Of a DNA stretch of 64,000 nucleotides, positions 27,075 through 35,288 are shown in pieces. Source of the DNA: Algivirga pacifica. GTDB lineage: Bacteria; Bacteroidota; Bacteroidia; Cytophagales; Flammeovirgaceae. Below the pieces are notes generated by a model. That model saw nothing but the letters and a program-made list of their open reading frames with translations, made no database searches and was not told the DNA's origin. The first letter of the stretch is position 1, and each line of letters begins with the position of its first letter. Location of the stretch: contig NZ_BAABJX010000022.1 of assembly GCF_039543525.1 (NCBI RefSeq), positions 124,001 to 188,000 of the forward strand, in the 5' to 3' direction. A program made the position numbers and the translations under genes.

Positions 27075-27110
27075 AACTCCCATGCTTTTTGGCGTGGGAG
27101 TTTTTTTTTA
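27075..27110 (+). terminator. Rho-independent terminator of purH
   Basis: Stem AACTCCCATGC / GCGTGGGAGTT (one mismatch, 27075-27085 and 27092-27102) followed by nine T, 46 bases past the purH stop. Confidence 0.85.
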
Positions 27111-27185
27111 CCTTGAATTTAGAGGGATAGTAAAAAGCAGATTCTCTCACTCAACATATTGCATACTTCAATAACCATTAAAAAC

Positions 27186-27416
27186 ATGTGGAAAGAGGAA
27201 AATAATCAACTGAAACGAACTTTCGAGTTTAAGGATTTTTCAGAGGCTTTTGCCTTTATGAGTAGAGTTGCTTTACTGGCAGAAGTACATGGACACCATC
27301 CTAATTGGTCTAACGTGTGGAATAAGGTAGACATAGCACTTTGTACCCATGATGCCGGTGATGTGGTGACAGAAAAAGATCACAAACTAGCAGAAGCAAT
27401 TGATAAGTTACTATAG
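27186..27416 (+). CDS. phhB: 4a-hydroxytetrahydrobiopterin dehydratase (pterin-4a-carbinolamine dehydratase)
   Basis: A 76-residue PCD/DCoH protein from the ATG at 27186; an in-frame TTG at 27159 adds nine unconserved residues. The active-site signature is present: [14 protein letters not shown] near residues 36-49, followed by [12 protein letters not shown]. It would recycle the pterin cofactor of aromatic amino-acid hydroxylases by dehydrating the 4a-carbinolamine. No phenylalanine hydroxylase is in the window. The gene ends right before the 155-bp palindrome and a bidirectional terminator, and converges with the acyl-CoA dehydrogenase gene. Its short length is normal for this family. Confidence 0.92.
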   Translation: MWKEENNQLKRTFEFKDFSEAFAFMSRVALLAEVHGHHPNWSNVWNKVDIALCTHDAGDVVTEKDHKLAEAIDKLL

Positions 27417-27435
27417 GTTGAATAAATACCCGACA

Positions 27436-27590
27436 GTTGAGGCGGCTTGCGCCGCTGGTTGAGTGGCACTTCGTGCCGTTGAGTAGTCCTTCGGACTGTT
27501 GAGGAAGAGTAGTACTGTAAAATCTCAACGTGCGAAGCACATCTCAACGGTACGAAGTGCCACTCAACCAGCGGCGCAAGCCGCCTCAAC
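27436..27590. repeat. 155-bp nested palindrome of GTTGAG-spaced mini-hairpins
   Basis: Left arm 27436-27483 and right arm 27543-27590 are 48-base inverted copies with one mismatch. Each half has four anchor hexamers (GTTGAG at 27436, 27458, 27478 and 27498; CTCAAC at 27524, 27543, 27563 and 27585), spaced 19-22 bases. Every spacer except the central one is itself a small stem-loop, e.g. GGCAC-TTC-GTGCC, AGTCC-TTC-GGACT, GCGGC-TTGC-GCCGC. The DNA is locally GC-rich compared with the window. No coding potential is evident. It sits between the convergent phhB and acyl-CoA dehydrogenase genes. Confidence 0.85.
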
Positions 27591-27591
27591 A

Positions 27592-27622
27592 AAAAAGCCT
27601 TACTGAAACAGTAAGGCTTTTT
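27592..27622. terminator. Bidirectional terminator between phhB and acyl-CoA dehydrogenase
   Basis: 14-bp arms AAAAAGCCTTACTG / CAGTAAGGCTTTTT (27592-27605, 27609-27622) with an AAA loop and A/T tracts on both sides, immediately after the 155-bp palindrome. Confidence 0.85.
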
Positions 27623-27663
27623 CCATTATGTAACCAAGTATTTGTAAATCGTTTTACAAAATC

Positions 27664-29472
27664 TTATAAGAAGAAGAATGGATAACCATCTTTCTCGATT
27701 GCTAGAGATGCAACCAATCTTCTTTTCTCAATGACATTCACAGGCTCATACTTTGTGAAACGTTTCAAGCCCATCATCATCACCTTCATTTCATCACCTT
27801 TAGCGATCGTAGGGATCGTATTTCTACCTGCTGTAGCAATTTTCTCCGCAGCATCACGGATATAAACTTCTACGGCAGCGATTTGTCCTTTACAAGCCTC
27901 CTCTCCTTTCTGAGCAACCAATTTCTCAGTTCTAAGCATTGCAGATTCTGCAGCGTAGATTTCGATCAACATATCCGCTACGTTCATCAACACTTCTTGT
28001 TGGTTGTTGATGTCTGCTTCAAAAGTTTGAACCGCTTTACCAGCAACCATTAGCGCTGCTTTTTTCAGACGCTTCAATAAGTCTTTCTCAACATTGAATA
28101 GCACTGAAGCATCAATAGTCTCGAAAGAAGGAATTGCAGTAAGTTCTTTAGCAACATCCATTGCAGGACCCATTACATCCAATTCACCTTTCATTGCTCT
28201 TTTGATCACCATACCTACCAAAAGCATACGGTTGATCTCATTGGTACCTTCGTAGATTCTTGCAATACGAGCATCTCTGTAAGCTCTTTCCATTGGTGCG
28301 TCAGCAGAGAATCCCATACCTCCATAAACCTGTACACCTTCGTCTACTACGTAGTCCAACACTTCCGATCCGTGTACTTTAAGAATAGCACATTCGATGG
28401 CAAACTGCTCGATACCTTTCAGTTTCGCTTTGCCCTCTTCCATACCTCCAGCAATTAGCTCTTCGATCTTGTCATCGATGTTTTGTCCAGCACGGTAACA
28501 AGCTGATTCTGTTACGTATGTTTTAATAGACATTTCAGCTAGTTTATGCTGAATAGCACCGAAATTAGCGATTGGTGTTTTGAATTGCTTTCTTTCTTTT
28601 GCGTAAGTAGTGCCATACTCTAACACTTTACGGCAACCATCCAATACACCAGCTCCCAGTTTTGCACGGCCAATATTCAGGATGTTTACAGCGATCTTAA
28701 AGCCATTTTCTCTTTCAGAAAGCATGTTCTCTACAGGAACCTTGCAGTCATTGAAGAATACCTGACGTGTAGAAGATCCCTTGATACCCATCTTGTGCTC
28801 CTCCTCTCCTAGCGAAATACCGCCGAAGTCTTTTTCTACAATAAATGCAGAAAGGTTTTTGTCATCATCAATTTTTGCAAATACGATGAAGATATCAGCA
28901 AAACCAGCGTTAGAGATCCACATTTTCTGACCGTTGATCAGGTAATGCTTTCCGTCTTCTGTCAATGTTGCTTTTGTTTTTCCCGAGTTTGCATCAGATC
29001 CTGCATCAGGCTCAGTCAAACAGTAACATCCCACATACTCTCCTGTTGCTAGCTTAGGGATATATTTATTTTTTTGCTCCTCGTTACCGTAGTAAAGGAT
29101 TGGAAGAGTACCAATACCTGTATGTGCTCCATAAGTAGTAGATAGAGAGCCTGCACCTCCAAAGATATCGGCAATCAACATAGAGGTGTTGAAGTCCATG
29201 CCTAAACCTCCTAACTCTTCAGGTACTGAAATACCTAATAATCCTAGTTCACCTGCCTCATTGAAAATTTTCTGAACCAACTCCCAGTCATGTGCATCAA
29301 TTTTCTCGGCATTTGGGATAATTTCTTTAGCAATAAAGTCCCTAGTAGACTCTGCCATCATTTTCTGCTCCTCTGAAAATTCTTCAGGGATAAATACTTC
29401 TTGAGGTTGCGATTCACGGATAATAAATTCGCCACCTTTGATAGCTTGTTTTGTATCAGCTAAGGTGTTCAT
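27664..29472 (-). CDS. Acyl-CoA dehydrogenase
   Basis: FAD enzyme of the first step of fatty-acid beta-oxidation. The 602-residue protein is longer than the classical roughly 380 residues: residues about 30-410 are the ACAD core, and an extra C-terminal helical domain (about 430-602) occurs in a Bacteroidota/VLCAD-like subgroup. Seen motifs: CLTEPDAGSDANSG (about 150-163), KMWISNAGF, YAKERKQFKTPIANFGAIQHKLAEM (about 291-315), and the C-terminal VYGGMGFSADAPMERAYRDARIARIYEGTNEINR with a candidate catalytic Glu (IYEGT). It is a single gene with a possible operator-bearing promoter at 29568-29618. Chain-length preference cannot be told. Confidence 0.95.
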   Translation of the reverse strand: MNTLADTKQAIKGGEFIIRESQPQEVFIPEEFSEEQKMMAESTRDFIAKEIIPNAEKIDAHDWELVQKIFNEAGELGLLGISVPEELGGLGMDFNTSMLIADIFGGAGSLSTTYGAHTGIGTLPILYYGNEEQKNKYIPKLATGEYVGCYCLTEPDAGSDANSGKTKATLTEDGKHYLINGQKMWISNAGFADIFIVFAKIDDDKNLSAFIVEKDFGGISLGEEEHKMGIKGSSTRQVFFNDCKVPVENMLSERENGFKIAVNILNIGRAKLGAGVLDGCRKVLEYGTTYAKERKQFKTPIANFGAIQHKLAEMSIKTYVTESACYRAGQNIDDKIEELIAGGMEEGKAKLKGIEQFAIECAILKVHGSEVLDYVVDEGVQVYGGMGFSADAPMERAYRDARIARIYEGTNEINRMLLVGMVIKRAMKGELDVMGPAMDVAKELTAIPSFETIDASVLFNVEKDLLKRLKKAALMVAGKAVQTFEADINNQQEVLMNVADMLIEIYAAESAMLRTEKLVAQKGEEACKGQIAAVEVYIRDAAEKIATAGRNTIPTIAKGDEMKVMMMGLKRFTKYEPVNVIEKRRLVASLAIEKDGYPFFFL

Positions 29473-29567
29473 ATTTTTGGTGTTTATTTTGTGTTGTTAT
29501 TGTTTTGATTCAGTGCATGTCTACCGTCATGGTGTAAGTTAAGGTAGTTGATTTGACGGTTAATTTG

Positions 29568-29618
29568 TTATGCATGCATACATTTACAAATATATAATAA
29601 TATATTATGCATGCATAA
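29568..29618 (-). promoter_or_regulatory. Twin TGCATGCA palindromes flanking a -7 element (acyl-CoA dehydrogenase promoter)
   Basis: TTATGCATGCATA (29568-29580) and TTATGCATGCATAA (29605-29618) are near-identical palindromes 24 bases apart. Between them the minus strand reads TATATTTG (29587-29594), an exact TAnnTTTG -7 match. The layout suggests a dimeric regulator controlling the gene, perhaps a fatty-acid-responsive repressor, but no regulator gene is nearby. Confidence 0.5.
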
Positions 29619-29674
29619 TAAAATGCAGAAAAAAAATAAGGTGAATGTTAGGTTATAAGGAATAAAAGATAAAA

Positions 29675-29704
29675 AAAGCCCCTGATCGCATGATCAGGGG
29701 CTTT
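29675..29704 (-). terminator. Rho-independent terminator of rpsP
   Basis: 13-bp perfect arms AAAGCCCCTGATC / GATCAGGGGCTTT with a 4-base loop; on the minus strand followed by seven T, 82 bases past the rpsP stop. Confidence 0.85.
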
Positions 29705-29785
29705 ATATGATTTGAGTTCAAGAAGTTCTAAAACTTAGTTTACGGGGTACCAGAAAAGGCTGGTACCTTCATGCTTGAAGTTTTA

Positions 29786-30367
29786 TTATTCGGCAGCTTT
29801 GTCTTCGCCTTCTTCTGCCGCAGGCTCTTCAGTAGCCTCTTCTCCTGCTTCAGCAGCAGCTTCTTCTGCAGCTTTCGCCTCAGCAGCAGCCTTTGCAGCA
29901 GCTTCTGCTTCTTCTTTAGCTTTTGCTTCTGCCTCAGCAGCTTCTTTTCTTAGAGAAGCACCTTTCTCTTGATCCGCTTGGATAGCGTCAAGTTTCGCTT
30001 GCTTCACTGCTTCTTGAGCTGCTTCGTTCTCAGAGTTTCTGTTAGCCATCCACTCAGTGAAGATTGCATCTGCTTCCTCTTGAGTTTTAGCTCCTTTCAA
30101 TACACCTACTTGAAGGTGTTTCTTGTACATAGCACCAGCTTTTGACAATACAGTTCTAGCAGTGTCAGTAGGCTGCGCACCATTCAACAACCATTGAGTT
30201 GCAGCCTCAACATCGATATTGATGATTGGAGGATGAACGTTAGGGTTGAAAGTACCTAGCTTCTCGATAAAACGACCATCACGTGGTGACTTTGAGTTAG
30301 CTACTACTACGTTGTAGATAGGCTTTCTTTTTCTACCTCTACGGGCAAGTCTGATTTTTACAGCCAT
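29786..30367 (-). CDS. rpsP: 30S ribosomal protein S16 with long Ala/Glu-rich tail
   Basis: Small-subunit ribosomal protein. Residues 1-80 are the canonical S16 ([47 protein letters not shown]). The 193-residue product then has an extra roughly 110 residues, of which about 135-193 is almost only Ala, Glu, Lys and Gln (e.g. [31 protein letters not shown]), predicted helical and acidic. Long tails on S16 are, as I recall, known in Bacteroidota, but this one is extreme. The gene stands alone here, without the usual rimM/trmD neighbours. A TAnnTTTG element lies about 80 bases upstream. Confidence 0.95.
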   Translation of the reverse strand: MAVKIRLARRGRKRKPIYNVVVANSKSPRDGRFIEKLGTFNPNVHPPIINIDVEAATQWLLNGAQPTDTARTVLSKAGAMYKKHLQVGVLKGAKTQEEADAIFTEWMANRNSENEAAQEAVKQAKLDAIQADQEKGASLRKEAAEAEAKAKEEAEAAAKAAAEAKAAEEAAAEAGEEATEEPAAEEGEDKAAE

Positions 30368-30671
30368 TGTTCTGTTGTTTTAAGGATCTCGTCCTTAGTT
30401 ATAAAATAATTTGAACATCTACGGGATCGCTGTCCCGAAATTGCACGCAAATATAATAGATTCTTATAAGATTCCCTATACCAGATTGTTAGAATATGTA
30501 AAGAAAATAATAAGCAGCTGTATTTTGCTATGTTAGTGTAGGTAAAATATGCTTAACGCAGACCTCTTAGATCTTTTCCTTTTGACTTTTTACATTTTAT
30601 CTCTCAGCTCTTATCACTTCTTTTTATCTTGTGACTTGAACAATCAATGATCTACAGATATATTATAAGCT
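30368..30671. other. 304-base gap between rpsP and the rhomboid gene
   Basis: No gene. Holds the rpsP promoter element and a small hairpin CGGGA/TCCCG (30422-30437) in the rpsP leader. The right half is pyrimidine-rich; I see no clear promoter for the rhomboid gene. Confidence 0.5.
30448..30455 (-). promoter_or_regulatory. Candidate rpsP promoter (-7 element)
   Basis: The minus strand reads TATATTTG (TAnnTTTG), 80 bases before the rpsP start, just upstream of the CGGGA/TCCCG hairpin. No clear -33 match. Confidence 0.4.
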
Positions 30672-31310
30672 ATGGAGATTTCAGCGAATTTATTATTGAT
30701 GGGAATAATAGCCATCGTGAGTTTTATGGCCTGGAACAAACCAGGATTGCAAGAGAAATTATTGATGGACCCTTATAGGGTACAGCAGCATAAAGAGTAT
30801 ACCCGTTTTGTAACCTCAGGTTTTGTGCATGGAGATATGCTGCATCTCTTTTTTAATTTGTTCACCATGTATTTTTTTGGGAACGTTGTAGAGATGCGTT
30901 TTATTTCTATTATGGATTATAATGTGCTGTTGGGGCAAGGGTTATTTGTAGCTTTCTTTCTTTTAGGTGTGATCATCTCAGATTTGCCTACTTATGCTAA
31001 GTATAAAAACGCACCTATGTATCGTTCTTTGGGAGCTTCGGGAGGTGTGGCTGCATTAGTATTTGCCAGTATTCTGTATGCACCTTTAAGAGACATTTGC
31101 TTATATGGTATCTTATGTCTTCCTGGCTTTATTTTGGGTACATTGTATTTGATTTATTCTTATTATTCAGATAAACAAGGTAAAGGGCGCATTAACCATT
31201 CAGCTCACCTTTATGGCGCTTTGTTTGGAATAGCTTTTATACTTTTTCTGGAGCCAACAGTCGCTTTGCAGTTTGTACAGCAAATTTCTAATTGGAAAGG
31301 ACTTTTTTAA
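30672..31310 (+). CDS. Rhomboid family intramembrane serine protease
   Basis: A 212-residue integral membrane protein with six predicted spans. The catalytic dyad is visible: Ser in LGASGG at about residue 123, and His in NHSAHLYGALFG at about 179. An upstream HLFFNLFTMYFFG loop carries the conserved His/Asn of the oxyanion region (about residues 57-62). Rhomboids cleave substrates within or near the membrane; the substrate is unknown. Length matches a minimal rhomboid. It precedes DUF2062 by 125 bases on the same strand, so co-transcription is uncertain. ATG start with no obvious ribosome-binding site, as usual for Bacteroidota. Confidence 0.9.
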   Translation: MEISANLLLMGIIAIVSFMAWNKPGLQEKLLMDPYRVQQHKEYTRFVTSGFVHGDMLHLFFNLFTMYFFGNVVEMRFISIMDYNVLLGQGLFVAFFLLGVIISDLPTYAKYKNAPMYRSLGASGGVAALVFASILYAPLRDICLYGILCLPGFILGTLYLIYSYYSDKQGKGRINHSAHLYGALFGIAFILFLEPTVALQFVQQISNWKGLF

Positions 31311-31435
31311 GAGAGAATGAAGAAGGAGTTAGATTGTTAATCTCTTCTGATTGAAATCAGTAAACAAATCAAACTTGATTCGACGCACCATGTAATGGAA
31401 CGAGACTCAGTTCAACAATTCAACGATTATTAAAC

Positions 31436-31912
31436 TTGGAAGAGCAATCATCAGAGAAAAAACCATCTTTCTGGGAACGTAAAGTTACACAACCATTAAT
31501 AGGGTTGTTACGTCAAGGTATAAGTCCTCACACTTTGGCCTTATCCCTTTCTGTAGGGGCGGCTTTTGGAGTCTTTCCCATTATTGGGACATCAACAGTA
31601 CTTTGTGTAGTGATGGCTTATTTTATGCGTCTCAATCAAGTAGCGATACAGCTATCCAATTATTTGGTATATCCTGTACAGTTGCTATTGATTATTCCTT
31701 TTTTTCAGGCAGGAATTTTTTTGCTGGGAGGTACAGATTTTGCATATACTCCAGAAGAAATGCTTACACTACTATCGGATGATTTGTGGGGTAGTCTGTT
31801 TTTGGTTTGGGAGGTATTGTTAGGAGCTATGTTTGCCTGGGGAGTTATTATGCTGCCTTTATGTATATTTTTGTATTGGGGGTGTAGGTATTTATTGAAG
31901 CGGATTGTATAA
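31436..31912 (+). CDS. DUF2062 membrane protein
   Basis: A 158-residue DUF2062 protein with three or more membrane spans (about 45-65, 80-98, 125-150). The family signature around SPHTLALSLSVGAAFGVFPIIGTST (about residues 29-53) is clear. It starts at a TTG codon (31436); no in-frame ATG lies upstream before a stop, and the conserved part begins soon after the start. Its function is not established. It is followed after 6 bases by mutY, with which it is probably co-transcribed. Confidence 0.82.
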   Translation: MEEQSSEKKPSFWERKVTQPLIGLLRQGISPHTLALSLSVGAAFGVFPIIGTSTVLCVVMAYFMRLNQVAIQLSNYLVYPVQLLLIIPFFQAGIFLLGGTDFAYTPEEMLTLLSDDLWGSLFLVWEVLLGAMFAWGVIMLPLCIFLYWGCRYLLKRIV

Positions 31913-31918
31913 GAAACT

Positions 31919-33007
31919 ATGAAGATACAGGAGACAGGGTTTGCACGTGAATTGATAACGTGGTACCGAGCACATAAACGGGATTTACCTTGGAGGGAGA
32001 CTAAGGATCCCTATAAGATATGGCTATCGGAAATTATACTACAACAAACCAGGGTACAGCAAGGGTTACCTTATTATCAGAACTTTGTGAGTACCTACCC
32101 TACCGTATTTGATTTGGCAAATGCAGCCGAAGAGGAAGTTTTGCGTCTGTGGCAAGGGCTGGGGTATTATTCCAGAGCTAGAAATCTACATGCAACGGCC
32201 AAGTATATTGCCGAAGAACTGAATGGTACGTTTCCAACGTCCTATAAAGAACTTTTAAAATTGAAAGGTGTTGGAAAGTATACAGCTGCTGCAATAGCTT
32301 CTTTTGCATATCAGGAGGCAGTAGCATCTGTGGATGGCAATGTCTATAGGGTCTTGTCGCGTGTATTTGGAGTATCAGAGGACATTGCTTCTGGAAGAGG
32401 ACAACGATATTTTCAGGAATTAGCCAATGAACTGATTCCGCATGATCTTCCGGATTTATTTAATCAAGCATTGATGGAATTCGGAGCAATGCATTGTACC
32501 CCAAAAAAGCCAGCTTGTACGACATGTCCTTTTGTAACCGTTTGTGAGGCTTATCAACATGAAATGGTTGATAAGCTTCCCGTAAAGACAAAAAAAGTAA
32601 AAACAAGGCGCAGAGTTTTTAATTATTTTGTTTTTAAAGGTGAGGGTACTGTTTTGATGCAGCAGAGAACAGGAAAAGATATATGGCAGGGACTGTTTGA
32701 GTTTTTCCTTATTGAGGATGAAAAATTCATTACTTTTGCGGAATTGCTTTCAGCGTATGATAAGGGGAAGGAAATCCGTTCAGTAATGGAAGAAACTCCA
32801 GCAGTGATTAGCTATTCAAAAGCATACAAACATATTCTTTCTCACCAAAAGCTGGAGGTACAATTTGTTTTGGTAGAAGTTTCTGAAAAAAAATTCCTAA
32901 AAAGTTTGCTCACTACCCTGGGCCTAAGGAATTTAACCATTGAAGAGGTACAGGACGTCCCAAAACCAATTCTTATTGAAAACTATTTGGATGATTACGT
33001 TTATTGA
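31919..33007 (+). CDS. mutY: A/G-specific adenine DNA glycosylase MutY
   Basis: Removes adenine mispaired with 8-oxoguanine. The 362-residue protein has the HhH-GPD core: SEIILQQTRV (about 37-46; catalytic Glu), LKGVGKYTAAAIASFA (about 116-131), ASVDGNVYRVLSR with the catalytic Asp, and a [4Fe-4S] loop with spacing C-x6-C-x2-C-x5-C (CTPKKPACTTCPFVTVC, about 196-212). The C-terminal third is the NUDIX-like 8-oxoG-recognition domain. It is 6 bases after DUF2062 and upstream of ssb-gldE-gldD, the conserved Bacteroidota order. Confidence 0.97.
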   Translation: MKIQETGFARELITWYRAHKRDLPWRETKDPYKIWLSEIILQQTRVQQGLPYYQNFVSTYPTVFDLANAAEEEVLRLWQGLGYYSRARNLHATAKYIAEELNGTFPTSYKELLKLKGVGKYTAAAIASFAYQEAVASVDGNVYRVLSRVFGVSEDIASGRGQRYFQELANELIPHDLPDLFNQALMEFGAMHCTPKKPACTTCPFVTVCEAYQHEMVDKLPVKTKKVKTRRRVFNYFVFKGEGTVLMQQRTGKDIWQGLFEFFLIEDEKFITFAELLSAYDKGKEIRSVMEETPAVISYSKAYKHILSHQKLEVQFVLVEVSEKKFLKSLLTTLGLRNLTIEEVQDVPKPILIENYLDDYVY

Positions 33008-33119
33008 GATACTTGTTATTTTTTTTTACGTTCATTAGATTAGAAATAATGAAGAAAAAAAAGGATATTTCTGGGTATCTCCTTTAACATATTCAACCAT
33101 CAAGAAATTATAAAATATT

Positions 33120-33638
33120 ATGGCAAACGGAGTAAATAAAGTAATCCTGATTGGAAACCTAGGAAAAGACCCAGAGGTAAGAACCTTGGATACAGGCGTA
33201 AAGGTAGCCACCTTTACGATGGCAACTACAGAAAACTACACTGACCGCGAGGGACAACGACAGTCACAAACGGAATGGCACAATATTGTGTTATGGAGAG
33301 GATTGGCATCTGTAGCGGAACAATACCTTAGAAAAGGAAGTAAGGTATATATTGAAGGAAAACTTACTACCCGCTCTTATGAAAAAGATGGAGTAACACG
33401 TTATATCACTGAGATAGTGGCTCGTGATATGAATATGCTGGATAGCAGAAGTGATGCAGCATCAGGAGGAAATACTGATTTTATGAGTGGAGCTTCAGCT
33501 CCGGCAGCATCATCGGCAGCAAATACGAGTACTCCGGCGACAAAGCCTGTACCTCCAGCTTCCTCTACTGTAGAGAATAAACAAACGGTATCCGTAGATG
33601 CTTCTGAAGATGAGGCAGATGACGATCTACCGTTCTAA
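33120..33638 (+). CDS. ssb: Single-stranded DNA-binding protein
   Basis: A 172-residue SSB that coats ssDNA in replication and repair. The OB-fold occupies about residues 1-112 ([42 protein letters not shown]). A Ser/Ala/Pro-rich flexible linker with no fixed fold follows (about 115-158). The C-terminus ends in the acidic partner-binding tip DDDLPF, as in E. coli SSB. It lies between mutY and gldE. A terminator-like hairpin follows the stop. Confidence 0.97.
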   Translation: MANGVNKVILIGNLGKDPEVRTLDTGVKVATFTMATTENYTDREGQRQSQTEWHNIVLWRGLASVAEQYLRKGSKVYIEGKLTTRSYEKDGVTRYITEIVARDMNMLDSRSDAASGGNTDFMSGASAPAASSAANTSTPATKPVPPASSTVENKQTVSVDASEDEADDDLPF

Positions 33639-33649
33639 TTAATAATTTG

Positions 33650-33677
33650 GAACCAGAAAGTTAGCCCTTTCTGGTTC
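33650..33677 (+). terminator. Probable terminator after ssb
   Basis: 11-bp perfect arms GAACCAGAAAG / CTTTCTGGTTC (33650-33660, 33667-33677), 12 bases past the stop. The following T content (TTATGTTG) is weak, so read-through into gldE is possible. Confidence 0.5.
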
Positions 33678-33704
33678 TTATGTTGAATCAAATTTCACAA
33701 AACC

Positions 33705-35066
33705 TTGGCTGAAACAATTGATGGTGATCCGAGTCAACAGTGGATCTTGTTGACTTCTTTAATGGCTGAATTGCCATACACAACCATACTGATGACACTC
33801 GTTCTGTTATTGTTTTCTGGGATTATCTCTGGATCAGAGGTAGCCTACTTTTCATTAACAGCAGAGCAAATCAAGACTTTTAAAAATAGCGAAGATCCTA
33901 CAGAGCTAAAGGTGTTTCATTTGCTTGAAAAACCTAAGAAACTTTTAGCGACTGTACTTATCTTGAACAATCTGGTCAATGTAGGGATTGTCACACTTTC
34001 TACTTATGCCTCCTGGAAAATGGCGGCTTCCATGAATATGGAGAAAGACGACCCTATTTTATTTTTTATTCTGACTGTGGTAGTCACAGCAGCCGTAGTA
34101 TTTTTTGGAGAGATCGTTCCTAAGGTATATGCTTCTCATCGCAATCTATCATTTGCTAAACAAGTGTCCGGCCTGCTTTCATTTTCTGTTTCTTTCTTAT
34201 CGCCTTTTGCTTTTGCGTTAACGCACATGGGAGATTTCGTAGAGAAACGTTTAAAGAAGAAAGGAATAGAGGTATCAGTTAATGAACTGAATGATGCCGT
34301 AGAGATTGTTACGGCAGCCGAAGAGACCATTAATGCTGAAGATATCCTTAAAGGGATTGTCAACTTTGGTTCTACGACTGTAAGACAAATTATGCAGTCC
34401 CGTATGGATATAGAAGCTGTAGATACTTCTATGGACTTTCATCAGGTGATGGATCGTATCAACAAAAGTGGTTTTTCGAGAATCCCTGTCTACACAGAAT
34501 CGATTGATAATATTGTCGGTATTCTTTATATCAAGGACCTGTTACCTCATATTGAAGAACAGGAGACTTTTCAGTGGCAAGATAAGGTACGTGAAGACAC
34601 GTTCTTTGTTCCTGAAAATAAGAAGATCGATGAATTGTTAAGAGACTTTCAGAATAAGCGCGTACATATAGCTATTATTGTGGATGAGTATGGAGGGACT
34701 ACAGGATTGATTACACTGGAAGATATTATTGAAGAAATTGTAGGAGAAATTAATGATGAGTTTGATATCAAAGAGGAACTAGGTTATAAACAACTGAATG
34801 AACATACGTTTATCTTTGATGGAAAAACATCCTTAAATGATTTTTGTAAGATCACAGAAGCTAATCCGGCATTGATTGATCAATTAAGTGGTGAAAGTGA
34901 GTCCTTGGGAGGCTTGTTATTAGAGCTTTTTCGTAAAATGCCTAATGCTAACGAACAAGTTACCTTAGAGGGAATGCTCTTTAAAGTGAAGGCAGTAGAT
35001 AGAAAAAGGATTAAGCGTGTAGAAGTTGTATTTGATTGGAATACAGTGGACGGAGATCGTGCTTAA
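33705..35066 (+). CDS. gldE: Gliding motility-associated protein GldE (CBS/CorC-type)
   Basis: A 453-residue membrane protein with the hemolysin-C/CorC layout: a DUF21 membrane part with three to four spans (about 25-50, 80-105, 115-140, 145-165), two CBS domains (about 220-345; IMQSRMDIEAVD, GFSRIPVYTESIDNIVGILYIKDL, IVDEYGGTTGLITLEDIIEEIVGEI), and a CorC_HlyC domain (about 360-450). The position after mutY-ssb and before gldD identifies it as GldE. Start is the TTG at 33705; the ATG at 33762 is an alternative with a shorter N-terminus. In Flavobacterium GldE is reported to suppress gldB mutants and to be needed for gliding. Confidence 0.88.
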   Translation: MAETIDGDPSQQWILLTSLMAELPYTTILMTLVLLLFSGIISGSEVAYFSLTAEQIKTFKNSEDPTELKVFHLLEKPKKLLATVLILNNLVNVGIVTLSTYASWKMAASMNMEKDDPILFFILTVVVTAAVVFFGEIVPKVYASHRNLSFAKQVSGLLSFSVSFLSPFAFALTHMGDFVEKRLKKKGIEVSVNELNDAVEIVTAAEETINAEDILKGIVNFGSTTVRQIMQSRMDIEAVDTSMDFHQVMDRINKSGFSRIPVYTESIDNIVGILYIKDLLPHIEEQETFQWQDKVREDTFFVPENKKIDELLRDFQNKRVHIAIIVDEYGGTTGLITLEDIIEEIVGEINDEFDIKEELGYKQLNEHTFIFDGKTSLNDFCKITEANPALIDQLSGESESLGGLLLELFRKMPNANEQVTLEGMLFKVKAVDRKRIKRVEVVFDWNTVDGDRA

Positions 35067-35116
35067 TCATACGATATAAATTACTCGTTTTTTCATTTGA
35101 ATTACAGCATAGAGGT

Positions 35117-35213
35117 TATCTCATAACTGTTAGGTGAAATTTTCAAGCGGATAAAAGGGAAAGGATGTAGGATTATAATATAGCAGTATTTCTTCTTCAT
35201 CCTTTTTCTTTCA
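35117..35213. repeat. Palindromic repeat family member (AAGGATAAAGGA type), copy 1
   Basis: TATCTCATAACTG (35117-35129) is shared exactly with copy 2, followed about 36 bases later by imperfect inverted arms AAAGGGAAAGGATG / CATCCTTTTTCTTT (35154-35167, 35198-35211; 12 of 14 pair). It lies between gldE and gldD. Confidence 0.5.
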
Positions 35214-35288
35214 ACTTGGCAAAGTATATTTTGAAGGATTTTCACTTTTCACAGAACGATGGGAAACCTCTATGCTTTTTTATAGACT

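Larger units (their letters stand above)
29473..29785. other. 313-base gap between acyl-CoA dehydrogenase and rpsP
   Basis: No gene. Contains the acyl-CoA dehydrogenase promoter region with twin palindromes, the rpsP terminator, a 7-bp inverted repeat ACCGTCA/TGACGGT (29523-29529, 29554-29560) in the predicted leader, and a hairpin GGTACCAG/CTGGTACC (29746-29767) just after rpsP. Confidence 0.6.

Noticed and set aside
27436..27590. CRISPR-like array in the GTTGAG repeats
   Set aside because: Spacers are themselves palindromes, the second half is the inverse of the first, repeats are only 6 bases, and no cas gene is near.
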